The notes below the pieces were generated by a model. The model saw nothing but the letters and a program-made list of their open reading frames with translations, made no database searches and was not told the DNA's origin. From Cheiracanthium punctorium (Eukaryota > Arthropoda > Arachnida > Araneae > Cheiracanthiidae): 64,000 nt of DNA. Position 1 is the first letter of the stretch. Each line of letters starts with the position of its first letter. Location: positions 124,001-188,000 of the forward strand of contig JAWZYV010002521.1 of NCBI GenBank assembly GCA_038373885.1, read 5' to 3'. Of the stretch, positions 1 through 11,427 are shown piece after piece. The translations under genes were made by a program, and so were the position numbers.

Positions 1-118
1 GTTTGCCCACTCGAGAGCATGCCATGTATAATTGTCCGTGTGAAAAACATGGTGTGCTCAAATCTAAGCCACAAACAGACATAGTTTGGCCTTCAGACTT
101 ATTGATAGTCAATCCATA
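1..118 (-). pseudogene. Helitron helicase, C-terminal fragment
   Basis: Read on the minus strand, this edge of the window gives a frame containing LTINKSEGQTMSVCGLDL followed by FSHGQLYMACSRVGK. This is the conserved end of the PIF1-type SF1 helicase of Helitron rolling-circle transposons, whose family pattern is MTINKSQGQ...G..L..P.FSHGQLYVA.SRVG. The first family residue (Met) is Leu here and the Q of KSQGQ is Glu, so it is diverged. The frame is open to the window edge, so the rest of the C-terminus lies outside. Upstream on the minus strand (above about 120) the family match stops and repeat R2 begins. It is most likely a dead copy, but with only about 39 codons visible I cannot tell an intact gene from a relic. 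Confidence 0.75.
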
Positions 119-462
119 AAAAATTTTGTCAAAAAAAAATATAGGATGAAAATCTGAAACACTTTCAGATTTTAAATACGCACTATAGTGCTATATATTA
201 AAATCGTATCATAATTTATGCGTCGTCCCTATTTTTCTTCCTTATTCCATTAAGTTGGAAAGTGTATCATTATTCATGACTGTGCTGTATTTTTCTTTCT
301 TGTTTCGTAAAACCCATCTTTGGAATCGAAATCTATCTTAAAATCGCCTACTAAAACTATTTTACAATCTTCGCCAAGTATATTACAACTATACTTCATC
401 GTTTTATATATTGTTTCGAATGTGCATCATAATCCATGAGTGTACCGTGTTTGTCTTTCTTG

Positions 463-1021
463 GGTTGATTCCTACTTTAATGCCTCGACTCTCGCCAAGG
501 TGGCGATCATTAAACATATGCAGTTACCATGATGATTTTTGCATTTATGTGGCAATCGTAATTTAGAATTAAAATGGCGATTTGGAACAACATGTAAGTA
601 CAGCATGTCGTTACATTTTTATTTATTTTGGATTGCCAATTAATGTAGTTTTAATAATTAAGTGTCTTCAAATTCCTTAACTGGTGCGTTTATCGCTAAT
701 TTGTTTACTTTAGTTTTCATCTAGTTCTTTTGGGAGCGTTGAAACGGTACTTACGTATTATCCCGATGGTCACTTCCGACAACCTACATTTGCGTCAAAT
801 TTTCTGGCAAACTGTTGACAATCGTATTCCAAACCATCAACAATTTCATGTGCCCGGCATTTATCTTGGTGAAAAATTGCTTGTCTTGGCGGACCGCCGG
901 GATAATACGTAAGTACCGTTGAAACTTGTGCATAACTCCCAGAGACCCATGACTGCAAAGCTCGCCAAAGTACGGGGATTTTTTAGGTTGGCGAGAGTGG
1001 GGCGTTAAAATAGGAATCAAC
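463..1021. mobile_element. MULE-like non-autonomous DNA element, 559 bp, 9-bp TSD
   Basis: The ends are inverted repeats of about 34 bp: the left starts GGTTGATTCCTACTTTAA and the reverse complement of the right starts GTTGATTCCTATTTTAA, both continuing to CTCTCGCCAA. The 9-bp direct repeat TCTTTCTTG flanks it (454-462 and 1022-1030). The other tandem units of R2 (near 1200 and 47090) have the same site once, so this repeat copy is an occupied site compared with empty ones. Nine-base duplications are typical of Mutator-like elements; Merlin gives 8-9. Inside is a perfect 21-bp inverted repeat (745-765 and 898-918) framing a GC-richer 132-bp core. No transposase is present; short frames inside are not recognisable. 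Confidence 0.8.
745..918. repeat. Internal 21-bp inverted repeat around a GC-richer core
   Basis: CGGTACTTACGTATTATCCC at 745 and its exact complement ending at 918 enclose 766-897. Both arms are also preceded or followed by GTTGAAAC in direct orientation. It could be a second, older nested element or a captured fragment inside the 463-1021 element. Confidence 0.6.
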
Positions 1022-1559
1022 TCTTTCTTGTACAGTAAAACCCATCTTTGGAATCGAAATCTATCTTAAAATCGCCTACTGAAAATGTTTTACAATCTTC
1101 GCCAGGCATATTCTTCCTATAGGCATATTCCAACTATACCGCAAAGACATTTTAAATACTGTTCGGAATGGGCATCATAATCCATGAGTGTACCGTGTTT
1201 TCCTTTCTTGTTCCACAAAGCACTTCTTCGGAATAGAAATCTATATTAAAATCGCCTAATAAAACTGTTTTACAATATACGCCAGGCGTTTTCTAACTAT
1301 ACTCGAAATATATTTATAATAAATTGTCACGTTTTGGCACCACATTTAGCGATCAATTATCAAAAATTGCAAACCTTGTGCGACTTTCAACATTTTATTA
1401 ACGCCCCCCCCCCTCTCCACGTTATCTGGCAAACACATTTGAAAAGTGACTCGACACGCTAATGTCTACACAAAAAACCTGATTGAAATTAATAGCACTC
1501 TGGTGCTAAAAATTTTGGGGTGGACCGCCCTTATGACTTAGGGGTATGAGACATAGTTA

Positions 1560-1672
1560 AAAACCTATTCTCAGACCTAACGAATATACATACAAAATTT
1601 CATTAAAATCGGTCGAGCCGTTTCGGAGGAGTATGGTGACTAACACTGTGACACGAGAATTTTATATATTAG
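1560..1672 (+). repeat. 3' tail of an R3-family repeat copy
   Basis: ACAAAATTTCATTAAAATCG...CCGTTTCGGAG followed by an A/T tail ending TTTTATATATTAG is the same tail pattern as at 3575-3690 (ACAAAATTTGGTAGG...CCGTTTCGGAG). Its end is joined directly to an R3 head at 1673, so two copies are abutted head to tail. The parent superfamily is not identified. Confidence 0.55.
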
Positions 1673-3690
1673 ACTAGCTGCGTACCCGTTCTCCGCACGG
1701 TAGGGAACGAAACTTTTTCTTACATATATAATTTGAATTGATTCCAGTGATTTGGAATCTCAAAATAAGCAAAATGATTTGACTCTTGGCGTAAAGTTTC
1801 TCATTCGTTATTCGTAAAGGTAGTATAAGTACTGACCTGAGACCATTGTTAATATTATGACAAAAACTATGTCGGTGTCATTGCCGATCAGAAAAAGAAA
1901 AGCGTGACGGTTTGCAGCGAAAATTCCTAACTTTCAAAATGTCTCATTTCTACATCATACTCTTTTTTAGATTTAAGTTATACCACCTTAGATACTACAT
2001 GATGTGGCGAACCGTTTTATTTTATAGTTAAATAGTTGTGTACCCGCTCTTCGCAAGGCAAGAAGAGAACATTTTCCCAAAATGTGATCATGACTACTTG
2101 TGACAAAACAGAATCTCCAAGAAAAAAAAGTTCAGTTACAGTCTTTTCTGTTGAAACTACCGCGGGATATATTAACGTGACGTAGAATTACTTAATGCTT
2201 AGTTAGCTGTGATGTAAGATGGTTGTTGTAAAAGGAATAGAACACTTAGTTTCACGAAATATTTATTAATGCGGTATATTGTGCTTTGATCAATATTGCC
2301 CAAGCATATCTACTAACTATTACTTATACTATCTTTTATTGATACCAATACAATATATTTTCGTTTTCCAGTCGTTAATACTTAATTTAAAGAAACGGCT
2401 TAGATATTTGCCACGAATGTAGTCTTTTATTCTTTGGTGATTTTTGCAATTTACGCATTAGTATAAACGATAATCATTTCACTTTATGGTTGCCACTAAA
2501 ACAGCTCTCCATACATTTGTATGCTTAATTATTGTCAGATTGGCCTATTTAGCACCAGGGCCCTATTATCTCACTGGCAAATCGGGACTTTGCCCAGTGC
2601 CTCCGGCTCGAAATGGCCCCCAATTTCAAATGTTGTTCTGAAATATTCTTTTTTATAAGCATATTTTATGAAAAATAAAACAAATTTCATAGATGGAGGC
2701 CCCAAAATTCATCAATGCGCGGGGTCCCTGTTTGCCATAATCAGGTCCTGTTTAGCACCGCAAAATATTTCTTGCGATTCGAAAACGTGTCCCGTTTAAA
2801 ATCTCAATTGAAAATAATGCTGGATAATTCACTGGTGAAAAAACAGCATTCAATTCTTTTTCTGGCAACGTAAAATAAAATATGGAATTATTTCATGCGT
2901 GGTGTATGTTTTGCTTGTGAGTCCGTTATTCTGATTGAGTTTCGAAAGGGATTTTAAACTCGTGACGTCAAAGTGACTCGTGACGTCATTTCACATGTGA
3001 AAACTCTGTTATTTTAAAGTAATTTTATTTATTTTTTTCAGCTGGCAATTTTAATCATTGTTACTGTTTAAAAGACAACCAAACCGCAAGATATCATACC
3101 GAAATTCTTAAGCATATAAGCAGCTGCGATTGAAATGAAAATCCTTCTTTACTTAAAAATTCGTAAAAATTCTCCTAATTTATATTTTTCCTCCGTTCTT
3201 CTTTTAAAAGTGGGCGATTTGTGTGCTCCGTCTTTTGCCGAAATATAAAAAAGTTATGACAGATAGAATTCAAGATGCAGCAGTTTTAAAAATATTTTAC
3301 GAAAGTCAGCGTCAAATTTAATTTTATTTGAAAAATTCCCCAAAATCTGCAAATTACGTTACACATTCCGAACAAACAGTTTTTAAAAGAAAATTTTCTC
3401 CTCTATACGATGATGTAAATATCGTTTTCTTGCGAGTGTAATTACCGGCGTTATTATGTATTACGCAAGAAAAATCGCTAAAAATCGGACAAAACATAAA
3501 ATAAAACATTTTCTAATTCGAATTTCGAAAAAATCGCTTCGAGGTGTGTCGAGACCCGTCTTGGAGAATTTCCGTACAAAATTTGGTAGGTCTACGATCA
3601 CCCGTTTCGGAGCTACTCGAGACACAGACAGACAGACAGACAGACAAACGGACAGTTTACACTCTGTTTTATTTATATATATATATACAC
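1673..3690 (+). repeat. R3-family dispersed repeat, composite copy
   Basis: It starts ACTAGCTGCGTACCCGTTCT, matching the head at 61208 (ACTAGCAGTGTGGCCCGGCG). A second, diverged head TAGTTGTGTACCCGCTCT lies at about 2031, so more than one copy may be merged. The 3' portion (3300-3690) parallels 62090-62440: CGATGATGTAAAT, AGAAAAATCGCTAAAAAT and GGACAAAACATAAAATAA have counterparts there. The end is a CAGA repeat (about 3623-3650) and a TA run. A 195-bp hAT-like element at 2556-2750 is nested inside. No credible coding frame remains. Elements with this head and tail style are common in arthropod genomes; I do not assign a superfamily. Confidence 0.65.
2556..2750. mobile_element. hAT-like MITE, 195 bp, 8-bp TSD
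   Basis: The 8-bp direct repeat TTTAGCAC lies at 2548-2555 and 2751-2758. The left end is CAGGGCCCTATTAT and the reverse complement of the right end is CAGGACCTGATTAT; both continue to GGCAAA and GGGAC. CAGGG/CAGTG-type ends with 8-bp duplications are the hallmark of hAT transposons. It carries no coding capacity. Confidence 0.85.
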
Positions 3691-3699
3691 ACAAACATA

Positions 3700-5039
3700 T
3701 ATGAAATGATTTACTATCATCAGAATTAATTGGGACTCTATTTTTTTCGTTCAGTATCTCCGTTTTCTTTAATAAACAATAAATTCTATTCCAAAGAGAA
3801 CAAACTCTCAGAAATTACAACTGCGGGGTCTCTGGTCGTGGAAGCAAAAGGGAACAAACTTCCCGCAAAAAACCATTTTTGTTGTCGCATAGATTCCGTT
3901 TAGCCAATGGACAGTTAAAATTACCACTCATAGTTCTAAGTGAATTAAAATTAATGCATCTTCCTTGTCATTCTAGCAGTAACCTGCAGGAACTATGCTT
4001 TATAACCGAAAACTCGCTTTGTATATATAGTTTTTGAGTTTCTTACACATTTTATATTTAGTGGAGTTTCTTAAAATCTTCGCCGTCAAAGTGTTTGAGG
4101 ACTTCAAGGACTTTGCCGAACGGTACTGGTGAAGAGAAATGAAGATTGTTAATTAAGAAAGTTTCGCCCTTTCACTGGATATAAATCTACTACATCACCT
4201 AATATCATAACATATACACAAAGATAATATTCCCCAAAGGAATAAGTTAGGTAACCTGCATATTTGCCACTCTTTGTTACTATAGTCAGTCGGGATTTTT
4301 TTAAATGCACCAAAATTTGTCAATCATTATAAATTTAACAGAATTTTGCGTTGTACTCTATTTTAAGAATGATGTCAGTACATGCATATTTGAGGGCAGA
4401 ACATTCTTTTTATTATCATGGGTTATCAAGGGATACAGTGTGAAGGCATTGCCTTCTCGATTATCTGGATGAGAAGAACAAAGAATTAAAGAATATCAAG
4501 AACAAATTTAAAGTTTTTGCAGGTAAGGAACGGGTAGACCAGCTTTTTGGGTGCTGGACGAATAAGTGGAGGATATCCAGGTGATATCCTACACTAATTA
4601 CGCTGTAAGTGCATTCTGAATCAGTGGTTTCGTATTTCTTATTGTAAACATTCTCTAGTTCTACCCTTTTCTGATGTGAATCTAAATTGCCAAACAGAAA
4701 ATCCTGAAGGTCACACAGTCTTATAAATGCCATTTGACTGATATCGAGACTTTCCCTCTCCTACAAAAGCAAACTAAGGGTCTTTTCATGCTGAAATATC
4801 GGAGAAGTTAAAATTTTCACTTCCATCATTGAAAATCGTAATTTTTCTTGCTTTATCATCAGAATTCTTTGCACCCATCTACCTTTTCTTATTACAGATA
4901 AACAAAACTTTTCTATTCCTTCACCAAAGTTCATAAATATTTATAAGACGAGCGTTTCTTCTGTAACAAAATGAGAATTGCCGCCTCATCATTCGACATC
5001 CAAAAATAAACAGTCTCTAAAACAACTTTCTTTCATCGC
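3700..5039. other. AT-rich stretch without recognisable gene
   Basis: I see no domain, RNA gene or repeat end here. A 90-codon minus frame at 4461-4733 has no recognisable motif and no supporting context. Confidence 0.5.
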
Positions 5040-5470
5040 CACCTTACAAACCATGAAAACAACCGTAATAATAAAGTTCTCGCCCGCGCCACACATTCTA
5101 TGAAATTAATATTGGCGCCAGCGCGCCAATATTAAAATTACACAGGAAGTACCAATGCAACTATCTTATACGCTAACTGCGTAGGTCTTGGAATGGGAAA
5201 CGAGAAAAATTTGCATAATCCGGCACTTCTGCGACCGTCCAAACAAAAGCGAATCGAAGTACCAATCCCTGAAAAGTGCCCATTTTAATAATTGCTTTGC
5301 CGTAAATTGTGTGCATTAAGTTCGTCTTTTTGCGTCGCCCCTGAATAGAAATATTTGTTTCCCCTCGACTCGACTTATGGCGTTAATTAGACGGTGGGAC
5401 TTTTACAATATAATATTGAGCGGGAAACTTAACGTTTGTCGGGTGAATGTTTGTTACTGATAGATGGCAG
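5040..5470. other. GC-richer non-coding island, related to 52900-53150
   Basis: Base composition rises compared with its flanks and no long frame exists. The phrase AAAAATTTGCATAAT followed by a spaced CCGTAAAT block (5208-5320) recurs at 53008-53110 with similar spacing. It also holds a perfect stem at 5106-5135 (TTAATATTGGCGC, loop CAGC, complement). Either an old dispersed repeat or conserved regulatory DNA would explain this. Confidence 0.4.
5106..5135. repeat. Perfect 13-bp stem palindrome
   Basis: TTAATATTGGCGC and its exact complement are separated by 4 bases. The core TTGGCGC resembles an E2F-type site, which is only a resemblance. Confidence 0.6.
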
Positions 5471-5746
5471 AAGTACAGCTGTGAGGGAAGATGCTTTTGA
5501 CGGAGCAGTTATACGGCAAGCGTGGTGATCCCATGCAGCTATTGCCGTATTTTGGAGTATTATGAATATTGCAGTCATATATCTGCTTTACGATGTCTTT
5601 ATAACGGAAGGGTAATGTATGATCCAGTGACTATGCAAAGCAGTCCACCATTTAAAAGAAGGCAAGCGTTAAAGATGTAGATATTTAATAAACACATATT
5701 TGGCACACACATATACGTAACTTTTTAACGTCTCCCCTCTTTTTAA

Positions 5747-6168
5747 CAGTTTAACGCGCAGTGTTTCCGCTCTGGGAACACTAAACCCTGACGTTTTGAC
5801 TGCTGCCAGTCACGAAGAATAGATTTGATTTCTATAAAAATAATTGCGGGTGACATAGCTCTACCAGAATCCTTTACTTTTTAGCACCTCATTTTCCGTA
5901 AAAAAATTCTCACGATTATTTTTAACAGCACTGATATCTTCTGAAAAATGGAAGAATGCGATAACGGCTGGATAGATTGCCCAATGCTGAAAAAAGGGCA
6001 GCCGTTGCCATCGCTCGACTCGCACAGCCAGCTGCGTCAAAAAAGGGTCTCTAGATCTGTGGCAGGCGATGGAAGTTTCGATCGTCGGCCATCTTGCTGG
6101 TAGTTAAGGCGAGCGATGGCAACGGCTGCCCTTTTTTCAGCATTGGGAAACGGTTGCGCCTCAAAGGG
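5747..6168 (+). mobile_element. piggyBac-like MITE, copy A (422 bp, TTAA flanks)
   Basis: TTAA flanks both ends (5743-5746, 6169-6172). The left end is diverged (CAGTTTAACGCGCAGTG versus CCCTTTAACACGCAGTG in copy D); the right end reads GCGCCTCAAAGGG. It shares with copies C and D a subterminal palindrome (GTGTTTCC...GGAACAC), an AT-rich middle, and a hairpin arm ending CAGCATTGGG. TTAA duplication with CCC ends is the piggyBac pattern. Its left hairpin arm is shortened compared with copy D. Confidence 0.8.
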
Positions 6169-6172
6169 TTAA

Positions 6173-7183
6173 GGGAAATGGTGAAGTTTCGATGTTTGTT
6201 TAAGATTTGCACATAATTAATTAATGAATAATATTCACACGATACTTACGGATTGGTTAGACAATGTTATTTTTTTCGCACAAAATGAAACGAACATCGT
6301 GTGGTTTAATTTAAAAATTATGAATTGTTTACCAGTATGATAGTATATCATAAATCATCCTTAACAAAGGTGATGATGTTTCTCATGTATTCACAATAGT
6401 CAATATTTTCCAATATTGGGGAAAAAATTAACTAGCGGTGATGTACTTTAAATTTTTGATATCCATGTAAAGGAGATAAATATTCTACAACTGTAATGGT
6501 GATGCTAAATAATTAACCATTTAAAAAGTTGGAAATACATTAATTTAGTAATTAGGTATTTAACTTTGAAATGTCTGACGTGAGTGCGTTAATTTTTTTA
6601 ACGTCTTCTCCCTGTGGTGAAAACTATGCATTATACGTATTGGATAAAAGAAAGAAAAAAAAAACTTCATACGAAGTGATACAATGATGCTAGGTTATTT
6701 TAAATAAAGAGATTTATTTGTCACGTACTTTGCATTTTTGACATCATTAAACCACAATTAAATCAACAAACGATATTGAATGATTTGATTTATATTTAAG
6801 GAAGTTATTAATTTTACTTTATAACATTTATCCCTTTGAACCAGCATGATATGATTAATTTTAAATGAAGTCATTTATTTTATACGTATTTTACATTATT
6901 GATATTGAAGCTAACTAAAATGTTCCTAATGATTCACATGATGCCGCGAGTAAAACTGAATTTCAAAGTACTCGATTTTTTAAAATGAAAAATATTTTAA
7001 TTTACGAGTAGAAAATTACTATGTAAACCTATAAAGAGACACATATAATTTAAATAGAATATAAATTACTGATATTTCTTATTCAAAGTTTTGTTTCAAC
7101 ACTGTTCCTATTTAACATTTTAGTGCATATACCGTTACTTCTTTTCGGTCTCTTAAATTGCTTTAAATCGAGATTTCATTGTG
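6173..7183. other. AT-rich stretch without recognisable gene
   Basis: Mostly simple A/T sequence. I see no frame, RNA or repeat boundary worth naming. Confidence 0.5.
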
Positions 7184-7200
7184 TCATGAAATCATCAAAT

Positions 7201-7916
7201 AATACTTAACTGACAAGGATGGAAATTTTTTACTATCTGAAAAATCCTACATTTTATACCACTTTGAAAAATAACGAATGGTTTAATTTTTTTATACCAA
7301 GGAGTTCTCCAAAACAAAACAAAAAAATTCAAATGCTATTTATTCATGATTACGTTCAAATGTTATGCATTTTCGCAAAGTTTGTTTTCTGTCTTTCATT
7401 AAATATATTATACGTCTTATTTTTGAAACACAACTCCCATACCGCATTCATCGCTTTTCTTTTCTTTCTCTAAATACAATCGGGCCTGATTAATAGAATA
7501 GCCATTTTGCAAAGAAACATTGTTCTAATAAGCGGGATATTCTCTTATCCGGAGTCACATTGACATATTAAGATAGTTTCTTACATTGAAAATTTATTAC
7601 ATTAAGCAAGATATACTTTTAACCAATAACCGAATAAGCGGGTTTGACTGTAAATCTATGTATAAATCTAGAATAATTTATTCTATTTTTAACAGTAAAG
7701 TAATTTTCTCACTGAATATTTTTGTACGTTGGGTCAGCCTAAAAAAATATTTAAAAAATATAAGGTCTTTTGTAACTGCATGCCATTAAAAAACTTTTTT
7801 AAACTGGAGTGAGTATACAGCTAAAGTTAAAATTTTAAAATCTGTTGCACTGATCCTATTGTTACAAACTCTAGGTACAGCTTTGTTTACAGGTACAGCT
7901 TTGTTACAGCTTTGTA
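7201..7916 (+). mobile_element. Retroelement-like insertion, about 716 bp, 17-bp TSD
   Basis: The 17-bp direct repeat TCATGAAATCATCAAAT occurs exactly at 7184-7200 and 7917-7933, framing this block. Its first 123 bases recur at 11428-11551 with two differences seen, and its middle (TATGCATTTTCGCAA, AAGTTTGTTTTCTG) recurs in diverged form at 15358-15480. The 3' end is a short tandem series of GTACAGCTTTGTT units. A long target duplication plus a repeating tail is what target-primed retroposition (LINE or SINE) leaves. The frames inside (7219-7473, 7586-7789) show no reverse transcriptase motif, so it is non-autonomous or a truncated tail. Confidence 0.65.
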
Positions 7917-7933
7917 TCATGAAATCATCAAAT

Positions 7934-8225
7934 CCGCTCTTATATTAAACGAGGAATGTTTGTGGGTGTGTGTGTACGCCCGAACGATCTCGAAAACTGC
8001 TCTAAGGATTCTTTTTAAATTTCGTACCTGGGGGTTTTTTGGGCCCCTGAAACGATTGAGCTAGGTCAATTTATTGAAAAAACTCTAAAACGCTCAAAAT
8101 TTAAAATTTAAAATTTTTGGACGGTAGCGCCATCTATTGAGCGTTTGAAAAACACACTTGATACTAAAGTGACGCTCCTAAAAGTGACGCTCAAATAAGT
8201 TTGGGGCGGATTAAAAAATACACGC
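7934..8225 (+). repeat. Probable dispersed repeat fragment
   Basis: Begins with AAACGAGGAATGTTTGTGGG, a GTGTGTGTG run and CGATCTCGAAAACTGCTCT, followed by a G-run and C-run (about 8030-8047) and GCGCCATCTATTGAGCG. This mix is typical of arthropod interspersed repeats, but the superfamily is not identifiable and there is no second copy in the window. Confidence 0.4.
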
Positions 8226-10475
8226 CATCGATATATAATAGTAAAAATTAATTTCGCAAAGAAACAAAATAAATGGAACTTGATATTCAGTACACAGACA
8301 AATAAATATTTTAGTAACTAGATATATTACCGTATTCAGCTACATAAATTTGTTTAGAATTAAAAAGTTATTTTAATTTCAAAATATCGTCCTGGCAACC
8401 AGCGAAAGAAAAAGAGAGTCTTCGTTGCCAACCCCGCAAGCACCTTGATGGAATATACGTAAATAATTTAATTATTCTCAATTCATAGTTATTAATACAA
8501 AACTATTCGTAAATCTTATGTGAAAAATTACCTGAATTTATTACACTTATCCTTTTGTAACTAACGTAAAGCTAAATGTATTTTCGCGTATATACTGAAA
8601 CAATAAAGATTTTTCATGTATTTTATTGATCCATATATGATGCGAATTTCAAAACTGCATAAAAGTTTCAGCTTAGCCGAATAATTTAAACGAAAATGAC
8701 ACCCTTTTCAGTCATTCACAGTAAGAAAAAAGATCCTGTGACGTAACATGAAAATTCCATTTTATTTTTTTTTAAATAACGGCACTAGGTTGAATTCTAT
8801 TTTAGCTGCCTTATTCCGCCAAGTTGACGATAAATATTTAAATGTAGTTACCCTGACGATTTTTTTTTTTTTTTAAATGAGTCAACCGTTTATAATGAAA
8901 CGATGTTCGAAACTCCGATGAAAAAATGATACGATCGATTCCTAAATTGGGCTCGCAGCCGATATTCAAATTAATTTTGCAGATGATCAGCCATCAGTTT
9001 AGTTTTCATTCACTGCAGTTGATGATTTCAACTCATTTATTTTATCATCGTATGGACAACCTTTTAAAAGTTGCGGGCAGAACTTTACGATAGTGGCCTC
9101 CTGATCCTGACTTCAGGATGTTAGCGAAATCGCGGATGTTTTATACAGGTTTTATACAGGATTTTGACTTGTTCTGAGGGCTGGTCCAAAAGCCATGGCG
9201 GGCCCATCCGGCCGCAGGCTGGGAGTTGTCCATATGTGGAAGCAGTAAATCAGGAGGCTGAAATCTGGCTACTAAGGCTTTTTCTAATAAATTTTCAATT
9301 CTCATTTAGACGTGGATTAGACTGTGTTGTTTTGTGTTGTGTACTATCATTAAACTAAAGGATAAAGCCCTTTGTGGAGACAATTACAGCGGGCGATAGA
9401 ATGTCTACACTCAGTATATTTAATATTTACACACTTAAAATCAAATAACTTCATATTCAATTTTTATTATACATCGAAATTCGAATTGTATAATCTGCAG
9501 AAACATTTCGTATTCGAAACATTTCGTTTGGTATCAACATCCTCTCCTATATCCATGCTTAATGCATAGAAAACCGTTTTATTTTTGAAAAAAAGTTAAA
9601 CTGAGTAGTAATTTAGAAAAGCTATCTTAAGCGAATTGGAATCGTAATTTTTCCTCCAAAGCCTGATAACCGTGACTTCAATGTAACGTCAATGTCACTT
9701 GCAATAGATAATTCTGACACTCAAATGATTAGCTTTTTTTATTCTCTTAAATGAAATAGAGCTAAAAATACAAAAAAAAAAAACAAAATACAAAAAAAAA
9801 AAAAAAACGCTTAAAAATCAGGGAACGGGTGGATTATCAGATTTTTTCTTTCTTTCTTTTTTTTTTTTTACATAATTATGATAATTTTCAGGCTGATCGT
9901 ACCAAAGAACCGTGTAAATTACCGTGTAAGTTATTAGACAATACATTTTTAATCTGTTTGGATGGTAAAAGTTTTATTTTGAGTGGTTGAACTGGAATTG
10001 TGACAGAGTCAGGGATCAGCGTAACTATATAGGAGCGATGTATTTTTGATTTATTCGAGGTTAGAAGTCCATTTTCTTCAGTCCATCCGTTTGTTCTATT
10101 ATTGTCAACGTTTAAGTAGTTGTTAGGGTTATTATAAAAGAATATTTTTGATCTATTCTGTTTTCGATTTCATGATTTCGAAGTGTCCTTTTGTACTAAT
10201 AATTTAAATTGCGTTACACTTTTTATTTTCTTAAGCGTGAGTTTATAAAATAAAATTATGTTTAAAGCATATTTATGTAAGATTATACTTTTATGGCATC
10301 TATATTTATGTATCTATAAGATTGAATTTACGTTTGTAGAATTTGTTTATGGATGATGTATTTTCTTTGAATTAGAAAAAAATAAGTATTTTATGTTTGA
10401 ATTGAAGCACTATAAAGAAATTTACAATTTCAATCGTAAAGAATTATCATCATAGATGTATTATAAAGACGTAAA
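8226..10475. other. AT-rich stretch with homopolymers, no recognisable gene
   Basis: Holds a T run near 8859-8874 and A-rich tracts at about 9769-9808. Frames at 9164-9358 and 9372-9569 have no recognisable motif. A GC-richer patch (9170-9250) is unexplained. Confidence 0.45.
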
Positions 10476-11400
10476 TGCATGAAAATGTAGCTCAAAAACG
10501 AGCTGTGGAAACATATGATCACCGGCAGCAGCACTTGGTCCATATGTGTGAACGTGCAGTTCAAACACAAGCAGATGAAACAGATGATTAGTATTTGGAA
10601 GGAGAACAACATGGAACAGCTAGACGTCGACAAATACTTCGGGTAAACAGTCTAAGTATCTACAAAGCTGCCACAAATGTGGGTACTTATTATCATAGTT
10701 TATATCTTTTTAACATGGATTGCATTCATCCTGGAGCTTTGCATTTTTCTGAAGAGTAAAAACAAAAATTAACTGAAACCATTTTGGGGACTGTAAGATT
10801 GATGAAGGACATTCCGAATTTCCTAGTGAATTGGTTTGGTTGTTTCTTCGATGTCACCCACATTTCAAAGAATTCGAAATTTGAAAGCATACTTTACAAT
10901 GGCTTTGTTCACATTATATGACGAGTGAAACTATTAACGATTTTGGTGTGTACTGCTACGTTGCGAACAGTGTATAACAGACTTGATGATTTTTTTTTTA
11001 TAAACTCATTCATCTGACAGTTCAACCAACTCAAATTCTTGATGCTGAATTTGAACGTCCTCAATATGGACAGATATATTTCTGAAGTAATGAAGACGCT
11101 GTTAGTGAATGCATCGCCCAAGATCTTCACTGATACCCTCGCTGATCTGCTACAGAAGGAAAGGAGGCACCTTACGTTAAACTACTTTTTGCTCAACTCT
11201 GATGGCACCGACCATCGAATATTTAGCATCCCTCTTCAAAACAAAGTATATGCCATTGTAACATTGAATACCGACCAAAGCTTACCTGATAATGTATGGG
11301 TGATCCGACAGCGATGAAAATCTTTGGCAACCATGAAGATTATTGATACGTGCCAAGGCATTTACGTACTTAGTATTTTAAACTTAAGGAGCCTTTAGAT
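10476..11400 (+). pseudogene. Helitron polyprotein, N-terminal region, degraded
   Basis: Translating across several frames gives landmarks of the arthropod Helitron N-terminal region in the right order. First comes an R/Q/E-rich segment (QKRAVETYDHRQQHLVHMCE at about 10494, then an in-frame stop after ETDD). Next is the zinc-ribbon-like DCIHPGALHFSEE at about 10715, then GTVRLMKDIPNFL, KFESILYNGFVH, PQYGQIYF at about 11060, and finally GTDHRIFSIPLQNKVYAIV at about 11200. The family expects similar segments (CSFCHALHF.EE, GKV.L...P..L, YGQLY, D.R.YN.P..NEVA.I). Stops and frame changes interrupt it, so it is dead. The relic ends before a repeat copy at 11428. No HUH nuclease or helicase part remains downstream. 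Assignment rests on recalled family patterns, not a search. Confidence 0.65.
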
Positions 11401-11427
11401 TCTGAGCATGGCTCGGTAACCTGGTAC

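Larger units (their letters stand above)
120..1425 (+). repeat. Dispersed repeat R2, copy 1, with internal tandem units
   Basis: This block matches 46780-47365 in the same orientation: both have the landmarks CGTCGTCC, TTATTCCATTAAGTTGGAAAG, ATCGAAATCTAT, ATCGCCTA and GACTTTCAACATTTTATT, and both end at a run of C (about 1404-1413 here). It contains roughly 160-180 bp tandem units; the phrase CATCATAATCCATGAG starts near 424 and 1172 and a diverged form lies near 266. The second unit is split by the MULE-like insertion at 463-1021. No protein frame is recognisable. Because it abuts a Helitron helicase fragment it may be non-coding Helitron DNA, but that is inference. Confidence 0.75.

Noticed and set aside
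730..1020. Three overlapping short frames in the 559-bp MITE
   Set aside because: They cross the internal inverted repeat and give mirrored sequences; no recognisable protein.
3456..3729. Overlapping frames with TDRQTDRQT or LSVCLSVCLSV runs
   Set aside because: Translation of the CAGA microsatellite in the R3 tail.
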